DNA from: Nitrospinaceae bacterium
GTDB lineage: Bacteria > Nitrospinota > Nitrospinia > Nitrospinales > Nitrospinaceae
Direction of reading: 5' to 3'
NCBI GenBank assembly: GCA_029261395.1
Contig: JAJDBJ010000002.1
Span: 1 to 64,000 of the forward strand
DNA length: 64,000 nucleotides
Shown here piece by piece: positions 9,616-18,072 of the stretch (within the stretch, counting starts at the first letter, position 1; every line of letters starts with the position of its first letter). A program made the translations under genes and the position numbers. Below the pieces are notes generated by a model that did no database searches, was not told where the DNA came from, and saw only the letters and a program-made list of their open reading frames with translations.

Positions 9616-10539
9616 ATGGTGAAATTGTATCGTCCTCCTCCTGCCGAGCAAATTTACGAATCGTATCTCCCAGGCAAATACTTCGGATATACCGTCGTCG
9701 GTTACTTTAGCGAACGGTTTCCCTACCTGAGCCCGGAGGAGTGGCAAGAACGCATTCTCGACGGACGGATCACCGTCAATGGCGAACGCGTGGACCCGGA
9801 GTTACTTCTCAAACAACACGATTACATTGTGACCCGCATGGGAGTCCGCGAAGAGCCCCCCGCTGATCGCACTCTGGATGTGGTGTATGAGGATGATGCG
9901 ATCCGCGTGTTCAACAAGGGTGCGCCTTTGGCCGTGCATCCCAGCGGACGTTATTTTAAAAACAGTATGACCGAGATTTTGAAGGAAGCGTATCCAGACG
10001 AGATACCCCGCCCGGTTCAGCGGCTGGACGCTCTCACCACGGGTCTGGTGGTGTTCGCCAAATCGAAACAAGTGGCCACGCATTTGATGCGGGAGTTCGA
10101 GCAGAATCGGGTCGATAAGGAATACCTGGCGCTGGTCGAGGGCATTCCTCCTCAAAAAATTTTTATGGTCGATGCACCCATCGGCAGAGTCGTTGGCTCG
10201 GCGCGGGCAGTGGGCTATCAGACCCAAAACCCGAAAGAGGCGGTCACTCATTTTGAAGAATTGAGCTCGCTGGACGGCAGAACCTTACTCAAAGCGTTTC
10301 CCCGTTCCGGCAGAACCAATCAGATTCGCGTGCATCTGGCCAGCGTGGGCCTGCCGGTGGTCAATGACCCGGTGTATGGTCAGCGCACAGACGACGCGCA
10401 TCGCTACGGGTTGCACGCCCACCGGTTACGATTTAACGGAGTCGACGGCGAGATCAATCTGCAGGCTCCATGGCCCGAACATTTTCAGCCGTATTGGGAT
10501 GCCTCCCTTGACAGGGAGAGGAAGCTGGCTAAAGGTTGA
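9616..10539 (+). CDS. RluA-family pseudouridine synthase
   Basis: This enzyme isomerises uridine to pseudouridine in rRNA or tRNA. The 307-residue protein has an N-terminal S4-like RNA-binding region (about 30-85, with RILDGRITVNGERV). The catalytic domain carries QRLDALTTGLVVFAK near residue 135, with the invariant Asp, then KEYLALVEG and the C-terminal GRTNQIRVHLASVGLPVVNDPVYG. The common S of RLDxxTSG is T here, a mild change. The ATG at 9616 has GAGG eight bases upstream. The exact RNA target (RluA, RluC or RluD class) cannot be assigned. Confidence 0.92.
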   Translation: MVKLYRPPPAEQIYESYLPGKYFGYTVVGYFSERFPYLSPEEWQERILDGRITVNGERVDPELLLKQHDYIVTRMGVREEPPADRTLDVVYEDDAIRVFNKGAPLAVHPSGRYFKNSMTEILKEAYPDEIPRPVQRLDALTTGLVVFAKSKQVATHLMREFEQNRVDKEYLALVEGIPPQKIFMVDAPIGRVVGSARAVGYQTQNPKEAVTHFEELSSLDGRTLLKAFPRSGRTNQIRVHLASVGLPVVNDPVYGQRTDDAHRYGLHAHRLRFNGVDGEINLQAPWPEHFQPYWDASLDRERKLAKG

Positions 10540-10954
10540 CTGTAAAAAAATACTCTTGAGCGCAAGATACAGTCGAAGAATCCATTTCAACTTTATTGGG
10601 ATGTCATAGGAAAGTAAGACGAAATACTTTAGACAGGATCAGCAGGATGAACAGGATTTGACCTTATTCCTCCTCCCCTTACCAAGGGGAGGACTGAGGT
10701 GGGGTTGCTTTTAATGTTTTATAGTTGCCTCATTTATGAGGCTCTCTTTAAAACACAGATCCTTTCCTTCGACAGGCTCAGGACAGGCTCTGCCAGTGGC
10801 TCCTCAGGATGACAAGACCTCTCTTTCTGTCATTCTGAGCGTTAGCGAAGAATCTGTGTTGGGTTTGTTTAAAACAGCTCGATGAATCGAGCAACTACAA
10901 AAGTAAAGATAGAATGAAAGAGGTTATCGCAATCTTTTCTTTTATAATAACGAG
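10540..10954. repeat. 415-base gap filled with dispersed repeats
   Basis: No gene is seen. Positions about 10620-10650 carry the ACAGGATCAGCAGGATGAAC type repeat. Positions 10670-10705 carry a family B hairpin (CTCCCCTTACCAAGGGGAG with a GGTGGGG tail). Positions 10753-10860 are a complete family A element bounded by CACAGATCC and AATCTGTG. A promoter for the downstream dus gene may lie after 10890 but none is clear. Confidence 0.75.
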
Positions 10955-12022
10955 ATGGAAATGAATCAGGATGCTTTAAAAGAAAAACCGAACGGAACCA
11001 CCGCTCCTGTGAAAGGTGGGCGACTGATTGACCGTGCCCGCAACGCTTACTGGATGGCGCCGATGTCCGGCATTACCGATGTTTGCTACCGGCAGTTGAT
11101 GGATGAAATGGGCGCGGGCGTTCTGGTCTCCGAGCTGGTCTCGGCCAAAGGACTGGTGTTCAATTCGGAAAAAACCAAGCGGATGATAGAGATTCATAAA
11201 AACCCCGGCACGTTGGTGGGCCTGCAATTGTTTGGGGACTACGCCGATGATTTTATCAAGGTCGCGCATCTGGTTCAGGAGCAAGGCGCGGATTTTCTGG
11301 ATATCAATCTCGGTTGCCCGGTGAGGAAGGTTGTGCAAAAAGGTTGCGGCTCGGCATTGATGCGCGATCCCGCTTACCTGGAATCTTTTCTGACAAAAAT
11401 TAAACGGAACATTGAGTTGCCTCTCACTGTCAAAATGCGCACCGGTTGGAATGAAGAAGAATTAACCATCCACGAGTGTGTCGCCGCCGCGCAAAATGCC
11501 GGTTGCGAATGGGTCGCCATTCACGGGCGCACCCGTGTGCAGGGTTATGATGGCTTGGCGGACTGGGATCTGATGGCCGAGGTCAAACAACGCACCACGC
11601 TCCCCATCATCGGCAACGGAGATATTCGCGATGCCGAGCGGGCCCAAACCCTGCTGAAGGAAACGGGAATGGACGCGGTGATGATCGGCCGGGGCGCGCT
11701 ACGCAATCCGTGGATTTTCAAACAATGCACGGGTGAGCTGGGAGAGACGCTAAACCCGACCCGGAGGGCACTGCTCCACCGTTTCCATGAACTGTTGAGG
11801 CCGCAGTATGATACCCGGCGCACCCTGCTGTATCTCCGCAAGCTGGCGGTTTGGCTGGCCTTTGGGTATCCGGGAGCCGCAGCCTTTCGCGGCACCATGT
11901 TTCAGACACCCACCACCCATGAGGTGTTGGAGAGAGCGGAGGAGTTTTTCTCGAATGTGGACGATTTGCCGGTTCCCCGGTTTAGCGAGTCGGAAGCGTT
12001 TATGATGGGTGGGCACGGTTGA
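10955..12022 (+). CDS. tRNA-dihydrouridine synthase, DusB type
   Basis: This flavoenzyme reduces specific uridines in tRNA to dihydrouridine with NADPH. The 355-residue protein starts with a non-conserved tail (about 1-30). The TIM barrel follows: MAPMSGITDVCYRQL, VGLQLFGD near 89, and DINLGCPVRKVVQKGCGSAL near 112 with the catalytic Cys of the GCGSAL segment. VKMRTGW near 151, AIHGRTRVQGY near 188 and IGRGALRNPW near 247 complete it. The extra N-terminus hints that the true start could be a later codon, but none has a better ribosome site. The gene is monocistronic by spacing. Confidence 0.93.
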   Translation: MEMNQDALKEKPNGTTAPVKGGRLIDRARNAYWMAPMSGITDVCYRQLMDEMGAGVLVSELVSAKGLVFNSEKTKRMIEIHKNPGTLVGLQLFGDYADDFIKVAHLVQEQGADFLDINLGCPVRKVVQKGCGSALMRDPAYLESFLTKIKRNIELPLTVKMRTGWNEEELTIHECVAAAQNAGCEWVAIHGRTRVQGYDGLADWDLMAEVKQRTTLPIIGNGDIRDAERAQTLLKETGMDAVMIGRGALRNPWIFKQCTGELGETLNPTRRALLHRFHELLRPQYDTRRTLLYLRKLAVWLAFGYPGAAAFRGTMFQTPTTHEVLERAEEFFSNVDDLPVPRFSESEAFMMGGHG

Positions 12023-12066
12023 GAGCCGGGAAATCGGCTGAAAGTATTTCTATTGGGTTGTGGTTT

Positions 12067-12095
12067 TTGAGGGAGTTTAACTTTACAATTATAGT
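12067..12095 (+). promoter_or_regulatory. candidate promoter for the cNMP-binding protein
   Basis: TTGAGG (12067-12072), a 17-base spacer and TATAGT (12090-12095) lie 28 bases before the ATG at 12124. No clear Shine-Dalgarno follows. Confidence 0.42.
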
Positions 12096-12123
12096 ATACC
12101 GATATTAACTTATATGGATACTG

Positions 12124-12573
12124 ATGATGAATAAAGATAAACTCATCAAACTCATGGGTGAAACCCCATTTTTCAAGGAGATGGATAAAGCGGATCACGA
12201 AGTTTTGATCTCCCATAAAAATCATTGGATGCAATTCAAACCTCAGGAAAAAATTCTTAAAGAGGATGAGGTGGATTACGGATTTTTTGTGCTGTTGGAA
12301 GGGCAAGTCAGCGTGACGCGCAATTATCCCGAGGAAGTTTCTCTGGCTCAGTTGGTGCCGGGGGCCATATTCGGAGAAATCACCATGAAAGCCAAAAAGC
12401 CGCGCTCCAGCTCTATCGTGGCGGACAACGATGTCACGGTCTTCAAGGTGGACCACCAGCTGGTGGACCAGCTGGCTCCGGAAACAGTAATTAAAATCAA
12501 GGATCAGATAATCGATCTGGTCATCACCCGGTTGGACGAGGTGAATAATCGGTTGAGCAGTTTCATCCGGTAA
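12124..12573 (+). CDS. cyclic-nucleotide-binding (cupin-like) domain protein
   Basis: The 149-residue protein is essentially one CRP-type cNMP-binding domain. It opens with ETPFFKEMDKADHEVL, then KILKEDEVDYGFFVLLEGQVSV (two strands), the loop PGAIFGEITMKAKKPRSSSIVA near residue 80 that corresponds to the phosphate-binding cassette, and FKVDHQLVDQL. There is no C-terminal helix-turn-helix, so it is not a stand-alone CRP regulator. It may sense a ligand and act on a partner. Whether it binds cAMP is unclear, because the Arg/Ser pattern of the cassette is only partly conserved. Two adjacent ATGs (12124, 12127) could start it. Confidence 0.82.
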   Translation: MMNKDKLIKLMGETPFFKEMDKADHEVLISHKNHWMQFKPQEKILKEDEVDYGFFVLLEGQVSVTRNYPEEVSLAQLVPGAIFGEITMKAKKPRSSSIVADNDVTVFKVDHQLVDQLAPETVIKIKDQIIDLVITRLDEVNNRLSSFIR

Positions 12574-12632
12574 CTCCCAGATCGAATTGCCCCTGACGTT
12601 CAGGGATCGCCTTTTTACGAAAGAACAACTCG

Positions 12633-13463
12633 TTGTCTCAAGTCCCTCCAAAAAAAACCGTCCCTGATAAGAAGCCTCCCTATGCTGGATCGTCACGTTC
12701 ATCTCTCAAGCAAAGAGAATTCACGGTCTATGGATGGAACGCCTGTCAACGGGTTTTCGAAACCCGGCCGCAGGATATTTTGCGTGTCTTCTTCAGTAAA
12801 GAACGGTCGCATCAACTAAGCAAGGTCAAGGAGTGGTGTCACAATCACAAATTGCCCTACCGCAAGTTGGATCAGGAATCGCTGAACAAGGTTGCGTCCA
12901 GCGTGCATCACGAAGGGTATGTGATGGTGGTGACGCCTCTGAAACAACCCTCGGTCCACGAGTGGGTGAAGGCGGGGCTTCCGAAACATCAATTCGTTCT
13001 GGCGCTGGACCGGGTGGAAAATTCACATAATGTCGGCGCTATTCTCAGATCGTGCGCCTACTTTGGAGCGGAAGGATTGCTGGTCGGATTGGGTGAAAAC
13101 GCCACGGCGGTGAATTCGTCTGCCGTGCGGATGGCGGAAGGGGCACTGGAAATGGTGCCGTTGTACGAATGCAAAAGCCTGCCGTCCATCTTGCGGGAAT
13201 TGAAAGCGCAAGGCGTGTTTATCGCCGGAGCCGACGCCTCTGCCAAGAAAAGTCTTTACGATACGAAACTCAGATACCCGTGCGTCATGGTCGTCGGCAA
13301 CGAGAAGGAAGGCCTCTCCGATGCGGTTAAGAAACGTTGCGACACGCTGGTGCACATTCCCGGAGCCGGGGATATGGAATCCCTGAACGCATCGGTCGCG
13401 GCGGGGATATTGCTGGGAGAACTTTTCCACAAAGCGCCACGACCGTCCAAAACTCCTTCGTAA
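12633..13463 (+). CDS. TrmH/RlmB-family RNA 2'-O-methyltransferase
   Basis: This SPOUT-class enzyme would transfer methyl from SAM to a ribose 2'-OH in rRNA or tRNA. The 276-residue protein has an N-terminal substrate-binding domain (about 29-108, YGWNACQRVFETRP). The knotted SpoU domain follows: LDRVENSHNVGAILRSCAYFG near residue 125, NSSAVRMAEGALE near 160, VVGNEKEGLSDAV near 220 and the SAM knot HIPGAGDMESLNASVAAGILL near 246. Initiation appears to be TTG at 12633, with GAAAG upstream. An imperfect CCCTGA/TCAGGG hairpin lies just before it. The next gene starts six bases after its stop. Confidence 0.92.
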   Translation: MSQVPPKKTVPDKKPPYAGSSRSSLKQREFTVYGWNACQRVFETRPQDILRVFFSKERSHQLSKVKEWCHNHKLPYRKLDQESLNKVASSVHHEGYVMVVTPLKQPSVHEWVKAGLPKHQFVLALDRVENSHNVGAILRSCAYFGAEGLLVGLGENATAVNSSAVRMAEGALEMVPLYECKSLPSILRELKAQGVFIAGADASAKKSLYDTKLRYPCVMVVGNEKEGLSDAVKKRCDTLVHIPGAGDMESLNASVAAGILLGELFHKAPRPSKTPS

Positions 13464-13469
13464 TACATT

Positions 13470-13940
13470 ATGGCCTTTTTTGCCCAACTACATCCCTTGC
13501 TGGTTCCCTTCGCCGTCGCCCTGCTAGTGGCCGGGGTGATATTCGAGTTTTACGGCAAACTGCAAAATGAAGAGTCAGCACGGACGGCGGGTGGGCTTAA
13601 CATCCGTCTGGGTCTGGCGTTTGCCGCCACCGCGGTGATCGTCGGGTTTCTGGGCGTCATCGGACTGAGCGATATTTTTTCCGAAGCCGATCCGCGGGTC
13701 AGTCCGGAAGTCAAAACCCAGATGCGGAAATTTTTGTCTTACCATATCCTCTTCGCCTGTTCGACGGTGGTGATCTTCAGTCTGGCTCTGGTTGCGGCGC
13801 GTTACCGCAAAAAGCAATGGGTGCGGGTTTTATACTTCTCGCTGTTGGGCGTGGGGTTGGCAAGCGTGCTGGCGACGGGCTACTGTGGCGGGGAACTGGT
13901 GCATCGGTTCGGCCTGCCTGCGCCGACTCCGGTTCAATGA
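13470..13940 (+). CDS. DUF2231-like four-helix membrane protein
   Basis: The 156-residue protein has about four membrane spans (near 7-27, 45-67, 88-108 and 118-138). HPLLVPFAVALL sits at the start and GYCGGELVHRFG at the end, the pattern of DUF2231 proteins. Members of this family are often found near cytochromes or in respiratory contexts, but the function is unknown. It starts six bases after the methyltransferase gene with no obvious Shine-Dalgarno. Its last seven bases overlap the 3' end of a second DUF2231-like gene on the opposite strand. Confidence 0.8.
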   Translation: MAFFAQLHPLLVPFAVALLVAGVIFEFYGKLQNEESARTAGGLNIRLGLAFAATAVIVGFLGVIGLSDIFSEADPRVSPEVKTQMRKFLSYHILFACSTVVIFSLALVAARYRKKQWVRVLYFSLLGVGLASVLATGYCGGELVHRFGLPAPTPVQ

Positions 13941-14356
13941 AACACCAACTGGTAACCGGACCAGGCGGTGGCGCCTATCGACAGTAACGCGATCCCGTAA
14001 AAAAACAGAGCCGCCGGTTTGAAGGGTTGGGTGTATACGTAGATCGTGCAGAAGATGTAAGCCGTAACCGTTAAGAACGAATACCCTTGATGCCCCTCCA
14101 CTTCGACAATCGGCCATTGCGAAAGGTCAGCGGCAAACATGCCGGTCAAGATCGCAAGCACCGCCATCAATAATCCCATACTGAAATTCATACAGGCTCC
14201 CCGAACCCAACGTGAATCGGGACGGCGTCGCGCGAGGCCCAGCATCACCAGTCCCGCCAAAAACAGGGCCGGTGGAAAATGCGAGAAAAACGGATGCAGG
14301 GTAGGGGTGCTCAGCATAGGAAGATGGTGTACCAGGGTAAGGGGGAATGGTTCCAC
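13934..14356 (-). CDS. second DUF2231-like membrane protein
   Basis: The 140-residue protein again has four hydrophobic spans. It starts with a histidine-bearing segment (TLHPFFSHFPPALFLAGLVML), has an internal HQGYSFL after span two and ends with SGYQLVFH. The distribution of His and Gly resembles the convergent neighbour at 13470, so the two may be distant paralogs acting together. The stop codons overlap tail to tail by seven bases. The start at 14356 lies beside a family A repeat. No ribosome site is obvious, and a start at the ATG near residue 14 is possible. Confidence 0.75.
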   Translation of the reverse strand: MEPFPLTLVHHLPMLSTPTLHPFFSHFPPALFLAGLVMLGLARRRPDSRWVRGACMNFSMGLLMAVLAILTGMFAADLSQWPIVEVEGHQGYSFLTVTAYIFCTIYVYTQPFKPAALFFYGIALLSIGATAWSGYQLVFH

Positions 14357-14373
14357 TTATGGAGTGCGCAAAC

Positions 14374-14446
14374 ATAGATTCTTCGTCGCTATCGCTCCTC
14401 AGAATGACAAAGAGACATTTATTGTCATTCTGAGCGAAACAAAGTG
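14374..14446. repeat. family A inverted repeat, right end truncated
   Basis: AGATTCTTCGTCGCTATCG and CTCCTCAGAATGACA are followed by TTGTCATTCTGAGCGAAAC. The right arm breaks off after AAAGTGGCACCC and runs into another repeat type (GCCGTCAGCAATTTCC). Confidence 0.75.
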
Positions 14447-14506
14447 GCACCCAGCGACTTTCGCTTGCCAGTAGCCGTCAGCAATTTCCCCCTCCGGGCA
14501 GGAGGT

Positions 14507-14794
14507 TCAGTTCTGGTCGGGTTTAATATCCGGTTCGTCGTTCAGGTCGAGGTTGACATCGACATCCACCTTGGTCGCGGCGGAGACTTCCTGTTCGAGT
14601 TGGTCGATGCCGACCGTTTGTTTCACGCCTTCGGTTTCATTGAGCACGTCCTGTTTCAGGTCGTTGAACGTTTTCTGAAACTCGCCCCAGCCCCGGCCGA
14701 TCCCTTTCGCCAGTCTTGGGAGGTTTTTGGGACCGATCACGATCACGCCGATCACCATAATAATCATGATTTCGAAAAAACCGATATCAAACAT
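14507..14794 (-). CDS. twin-arginine translocase TatA/TatB-type subunit
   Basis: The 95-residue protein begins MFDIGFFEIMIIMVIGVIVI, a single N-terminal membrane helix. The hinge GPKNLPRLAKGIGRGWGEF and an amphipathic helix follow, then an acidic tail (VDVDVNLDLND). Opening with MFDIGF and the Glu early in the helix favour TatB, which receives folded twin-arginine substrates with TatC. TatA cannot be fully excluded. No tatC lies in the window. GAGGG precedes the ATG at 14794. Confidence 0.88.
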   Translation of the reverse strand: MFDIGFFEIMIIMVIGVIVIGPKNLPRLAKGIGRGWGEFQKTFNDLKQDVLNETEGVKQTVGIDQLEQEVSAATKVDVDVNLDLNDEPDIKPDQN

Positions 14795-14884
14795 AGCGCA
14801 CCCTCGTGGGGTTAATATTCGTATATAGGCCGATCATATCAAACTCCCGCACCATCGGCAAGGGGGGACTGAAGTAGGCCGTAT

Positions 14885-14916
14885 TTGACACCTCAACCCT
14901 TCTTGGCTACCATGAA
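14885..14916. repeat. left copy of a direct repeat flanking the UbiA gene
   Basis: This copy begins TTGACACCTCAA, has four variable bases, then TCTTGGCTACC, a variable base and TGAA. An almost identical copy lies at 15875-15906, overlapping the stop of the prenyltransferase gene. Confidence 0.75.
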
Positions 14917-14966
14917 TCAATAGTTTCCAGCGTACCCACCCTTCCACAGGAGGCACCGGAACCATT

Positions 14967-15878
14967 ATGGCAACGAACTTTGCATCCGGGGTTTGGCGTC
15001 TCGCCGATCCCAAAATTTCTCTGGCTTCCATGGCTTCGCTCTTTCTCGGTGCCTGTGCCGCGGCGGCCAAGGGACCTCTGCACTGGGGATGGCTGGCGCT
15101 CACCGTATTGGGTATCTTCTGCATTGAAGTCGCGAAAAATGCCTCGGGCGAAATCTTCGATTTCGATTCCGGGACGGACCCCGGCGTGGCTCCCGAACAT
15201 TTGACGCCTTTCTCGGGCGGCAAGCGGGTGCTGGTCGAAGGACTGCTCACGCGCGGGCAGACCATCGGCATCGCGGCGGTTACCTACCTCCTCGGTATTG
15301 CGATCGGGCTAGTCATCGTTGTGTACCGCGAGCCGCTAGTCCTGTGGCTGGGGGTGATCGGCGTGGGCGCGGCTTACTTTTATAACGGCGCTCCGCTGAG
15401 GTTGGCGTATCGGGGACTGGGCGAGGTGACCGTCGCGTTTTGTTACGGGCCGTTGATTTGCTGTGGCATGTATCTGGTGCAACAGGGCACCGTGACTCCG
15501 CAGGTGGTTGCACTGGCCGCGCCTCTCGGATTGCTCATCGGAGCGTTTCTCTGGATCAACGAATTTCCCGATGTCCACGCCGACCGAAAGGCGAATAAGA
15601 AAACACTGGTGGTCCGCATGGGACCGCGAAAGGCCAGCCGGGTGTTTGCCATGATTATGGTGACAGCGGGCATTTTGCTGGCCGAATTGCCGCTGATCGG
15701 TTTTCCGCGCAGTGTCTGGATCGCGGGTATCGCGTTTCTCCCGGCGTTTATGGCGGCCCGGCTGTTGTGGGTGGATTACGATCACGCGCAACGTCTGGTT
15801 CCGGCGCAGGTGAATACACTGCTGGCGTTTGTGCTGTTTGCGGTGGGCGGCGGCGTGGGTCTACTGATCGCCAATTGA
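14967..15878 (+). CDS. UbiA-family polyprenyl/aryl prenyltransferase
   Basis: The 303-residue protein has about eight hydrophobic spans and the two acidic motifs of UbiA enzymes. The first is NASGEIFDFDSGTD near residue 52, where the usual NDxxD is spread out. The second is NEFPDVHADRKANKKTLVVRMG near 190 (the DxxxD motif). Such enzymes attach a polyprenyl chain to an aromatic ring in menaquinone, ubiquinone, heme or lipid synthesis. The GEIFDxxxGxD form is closer to MenA-like members. With MqnA in the window a menaquinone role is reasonable but unproven. AGGAGG lies 13 bases before the ATG. Direct repeats flank the gene. Confidence 0.86.
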   Translation: MATNFASGVWRLADPKISLASMASLFLGACAAAAKGPLHWGWLALTVLGIFCIEVAKNASGEIFDFDSGTDPGVAPEHLTPFSGGKRVLVEGLLTRGQTIGIAAVTYLLGIAIGLVIVVYREPLVLWLGVIGVGAAYFYNGAPLRLAYRGLGEVTVAFCYGPLICCGMYLVQQGTVTPQVVALAAPLGLLIGAFLWINEFPDVHADRKANKKTLVVRMGPRKASRVFAMIMVTAGILLAELPLIGFPRSVWIAGIAFLPAFMAARLLWVDYDHAQRLVPAQVNTLLAFVLFAVGGGVGLLIAN

Positions 15879-15906
15879 CACCTCAAGCTATCTTGGCTAC
15901 CCTGAA
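15875..15906. repeat. right copy of the direct repeat flanking the UbiA gene
   Basis: It begins at the last codons of the prenyltransferase gene; the repeat's TGA supplies the stop codon (15876-15878). It differs from the left copy at about four positions. Confidence 0.75.
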
Positions 15907-15912
15907 ATAAGG

Positions 15913-16003
15913 CCAGCGTGACGCTGGACCCAAATTCTGAAATGCGCTCAGGGATTATTGGTTGCCGTTACCAGTCAGCAAATTATCAGCGGGGAATCCC
16001 CGC
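15913..16003. repeat. family C/D/E mosaic repeat
   Basis: A perfect palindrome CCAGCGTGACGCTGG (15913-15927) is followed by ACCCAAATTCTGAAATGCGC, a GTTACCAGTCAGC segment and the GCGGGGAATCCCCGC palindrome (15989-16003). The same blocks recur near 18740-18822, 23855-23910, 30311-30372, 50098-50269 and 63285-63379. A further GTTAACGGTCAGCC and CCCCTCCGGGCAGGAGC continue to about 16065. Confidence 0.75.
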
Positions 16004-16110
16004 TTGCGCTCTGGGGTTTTTCGGTTTCCGTTAACGGTCAGCCTTTCCCCCCTCCGGGCAGGAGCGGGCCTTGCCCGGCTTCTGTTTTTTCTTTTAGGCT
16101 TAATCCCATT

Positions 16111-17043
16111 ATGAAAATCATTCGCGGCACCAAACATATCCCCGATCCCGGTCCGTACCCGGTGATGACGATCGGTAACTTCGACGGCGTGCATCTGGGG
16201 CACCAGATCATCTTCCGCCGGGTGGCGGAGATCGCCCGTGAGCACAACGGCACCGGTATCGTATTCACGTTTGAACCGCACCCGTTGAAAATCATCGCGC
16301 CGGAAAAGGCGCCGCCTTTATTGACGAGCTTCCGCAAGAAAATGGAACTGATCGAACAGTGCGGCATCGATCAGGTCATCTGTGCGGATTTCAACCAGGG
16401 GTTTGCCGACCAGCAACCGCGGGAATTTGCCGAAAATATTCTGGTCGGCAAGATCGGCGTGAAGGAGATCGTGGTCGGTTACGATTACGCGTTCGGCCGG
16501 GGACGCGAGGGCACCATCACTTATCTGAAAAAAATGGGCGAGGAGTTTCACTTTAAAGTGCACGTGATTGATCCGGTGCAATTTGACGAGCACCGGGTGG
16601 GCAGTTCCTATGTCCGGGAATTGATCGAAGAGGGGGAGATGATCCGCGCGCGCGATTTTCTGGGCCGCTATTACTCCATTCAGGGACCGGTCGTGCACGG
16701 GCACAAGACCGGTCGCGGGATCGGGTTCCCCACCGCCAACATTGATACCAGCAAGGTGAAAATTCCCGGCGTCGGGGTCTATGCGGTTTACGTGACCTCG
16801 GAAAATGTGGTGTATTCGGGTGTGGCCAACATCGGCTTCAACCCGACGTTCAACCGGGACCGGTTGAGTGTGGAGGTGCACATTTTCGATTTTGGCGACA
16901 CCATTTACGGAGAGGAAATTGAGGTGACTTTCATCGAACGGATTCGTGGGGAAATCCAATTTGAATCGGCGGAGGATCTTGTCAAACAGATCCAGAAGGA
17001 TATTGCCACCGCTAAAATTATTTTATCCAGGAACCCACTTTGA
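16111..17043 (+). CDS. ribF: bifunctional riboflavin kinase / FAD synthetase
   Basis: RibF phosphorylates riboflavin to FMN and adenylates FMN to FAD. The 310-residue protein has an N-terminal nucleotidyltransferase domain, with TIGNFDGVHLGHQ near residue 16, FEPHP near 55 and GYDYAFGRGREG near 125. The C-terminal flavokinase domain has GRGIGFPTANI near 205 and the beta-barrel end NPTF. The frame is open upstream to 15958, but that stretch is repeat sequence. The ATG at 16111 gives the normal family N-terminus. Its stop overlaps the TTG start of the next gene. Confidence 0.95.
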   Translation: MKIIRGTKHIPDPGPYPVMTIGNFDGVHLGHQIIFRRVAEIAREHNGTGIVFTFEPHPLKIIAPEKAPPLLTSFRKKMELIEQCGIDQVICADFNQGFADQQPREFAENILVGKIGVKEIVVGYDYAFGRGREGTITYLKKMGEEFHFKVHVIDPVQFDEHRVGSSYVRELIEEGEMIRARDFLGRYYSIQGPVVHGHKTGRGIGFPTANIDTSKVKIPGVGVYAVYVTSENVVYSGVANIGFNPTFNRDRLSVEVHIFDFGDTIYGEEIEVTFIERIRGEIQFESAEDLVKQIQKDIATAKIILSRNPL

Positions 17044-18065
17044 AAAAATCCGGACAATTGATTGTCGGGCTGATCGTTGCCATAGTTGCGGTTTATTACA
17101 CGATGCGTAACGTATCCGTCTCCGAGTTGATGGAGTCGTTTCGACACGTCAATTATATCTGGCTCCTGCCTACGTTTGTATTGATGTGCCTGACGTATGT
17201 GGCGCGGGCGATTCGCTGGCGGGTGCTCCTCTTGCCGATCAAGGAAGTGAAGACGTGGGACTTGTTTTCGCCGCTCATGGTCGGGTTCATGGCCGGTGTC
17301 CTGCCAGCGCGCGCGGGAGAGCTGGTCCGCGCCTATCTGCTGGGAAAAAAATTCGAGTTGTCCTTCGCCAGTTCGCTCGCCACCATTGTGGTTGAGCGGT
17401 TGTTCGATATGATTCTGCTGTTGTTTCTGTTCTCGTGGATTCTGGTGTTTCATGGAGATATCTTTGATGGCAACATCGCGTGGTCGGGAATCTCGATCAA
17501 AGACCTGGCGTTCCAATTCGGAATAATCAGCCTGGCGCTGGTACTGGTTTTGATTGCGTTCATCTATCTGCTGACGTTTCATAATGAAAAAGCGATGGCG
17601 CTGGCGCACTGGCTGGTTCGGCCGTTTCCCGAGAAGTGGCAACTCAAATTGATTTTAATGACGGAAACCTTCAGCCAGGGGTTGGGAGTGTTCCGGAGTT
17701 TAAGAGCGCTGATATTTATCGGAGTGGCGACGGTGGGGGTGTGGGGGCTGATTGTCCTGCAATATTATCCCCTGTACTGGGCCTACAACCTGCAGGATAA
17801 ATCCGTGGCGTCGCTGATCTTGCTGACGGTGATGGTCTGTATTTTGATCACGGTACTGCCCACGCCCGCGTTTCTGGGATCGTTCAATGCCGGTGTGTTG
17901 ATTGCCCTGCATGAGATCATGGGCGAAGCAGAGGTGGCGACAGTGAGTCTGGGATTCGTTGCGTGGGGCGTGAACTTCGCGGTAATCATTTTGGGCGGTG
18001 TTTATTTCATTCTTCACGACCACATTTCCGTGAGGAAGCTGGTGGACATTGGCGAAGAGGACTGA
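17040..18065 (+). CDS. lysylphosphatidylglycerol synthase TM-region (UPF0104/AglD-like) membrane protein
   Basis: The 341-residue protein has eight or nine membrane spans. It shows the family pattern YVARAIRWRVLLLP near residue 55, LMVGFMAGVLPARAGELVRAYLLG near 85 and IVVERLFDMILL near 118, ending with VLPTPAFLGSFNAG near 283. This is the flippase-like domain seen in MprF without the aminoacyl-transferase half. Such proteins are thought to move or modify glycolipids, and the substrate is unknown here. Initiation is at TTG 17040, overlapping the ribF stop by four bases, so the two are translationally coupled. Confidence 0.87.
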   Translation: MKKSGQLIVGLIVAIVAVYYTMRNVSVSELMESFRHVNYIWLLPTFVLMCLTYVARAIRWRVLLLPIKEVKTWDLFSPLMVGFMAGVLPARAGELVRAYLLGKKFELSFASSLATIVVERLFDMILLLFLFSWILVFHGDIFDGNIAWSGISIKDLAFQFGIISLALVLVLIAFIYLLTFHNEKAMALAHWLVRPFPEKWQLKLILMTETFSQGLGVFRSLRALIFIGVATVGVWGLIVLQYYPLYWAYNLQDKSVASLILLTVMVCILITVLPTPAFLGSFNAGVLIALHEIMGEAEVATVSLGFVAWGVNFAVIILGGVYFILHDHISVRKLVDIGEED

Positions 18066-18072
18066 AGTCAGG

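Noticed and set aside
15958-16110. Upstream extension of ribF
   Set aside because: The sequence is dispersed repeat (GTTACCAGTCAGC and a palindrome), and RibF homology begins at 16111.
16004-16110. FMN riboswitch before ribF
   Set aside because: None of the conserved FMN-riboswitch segments is present; the leader is repeat sequence and a T-rich stretch.
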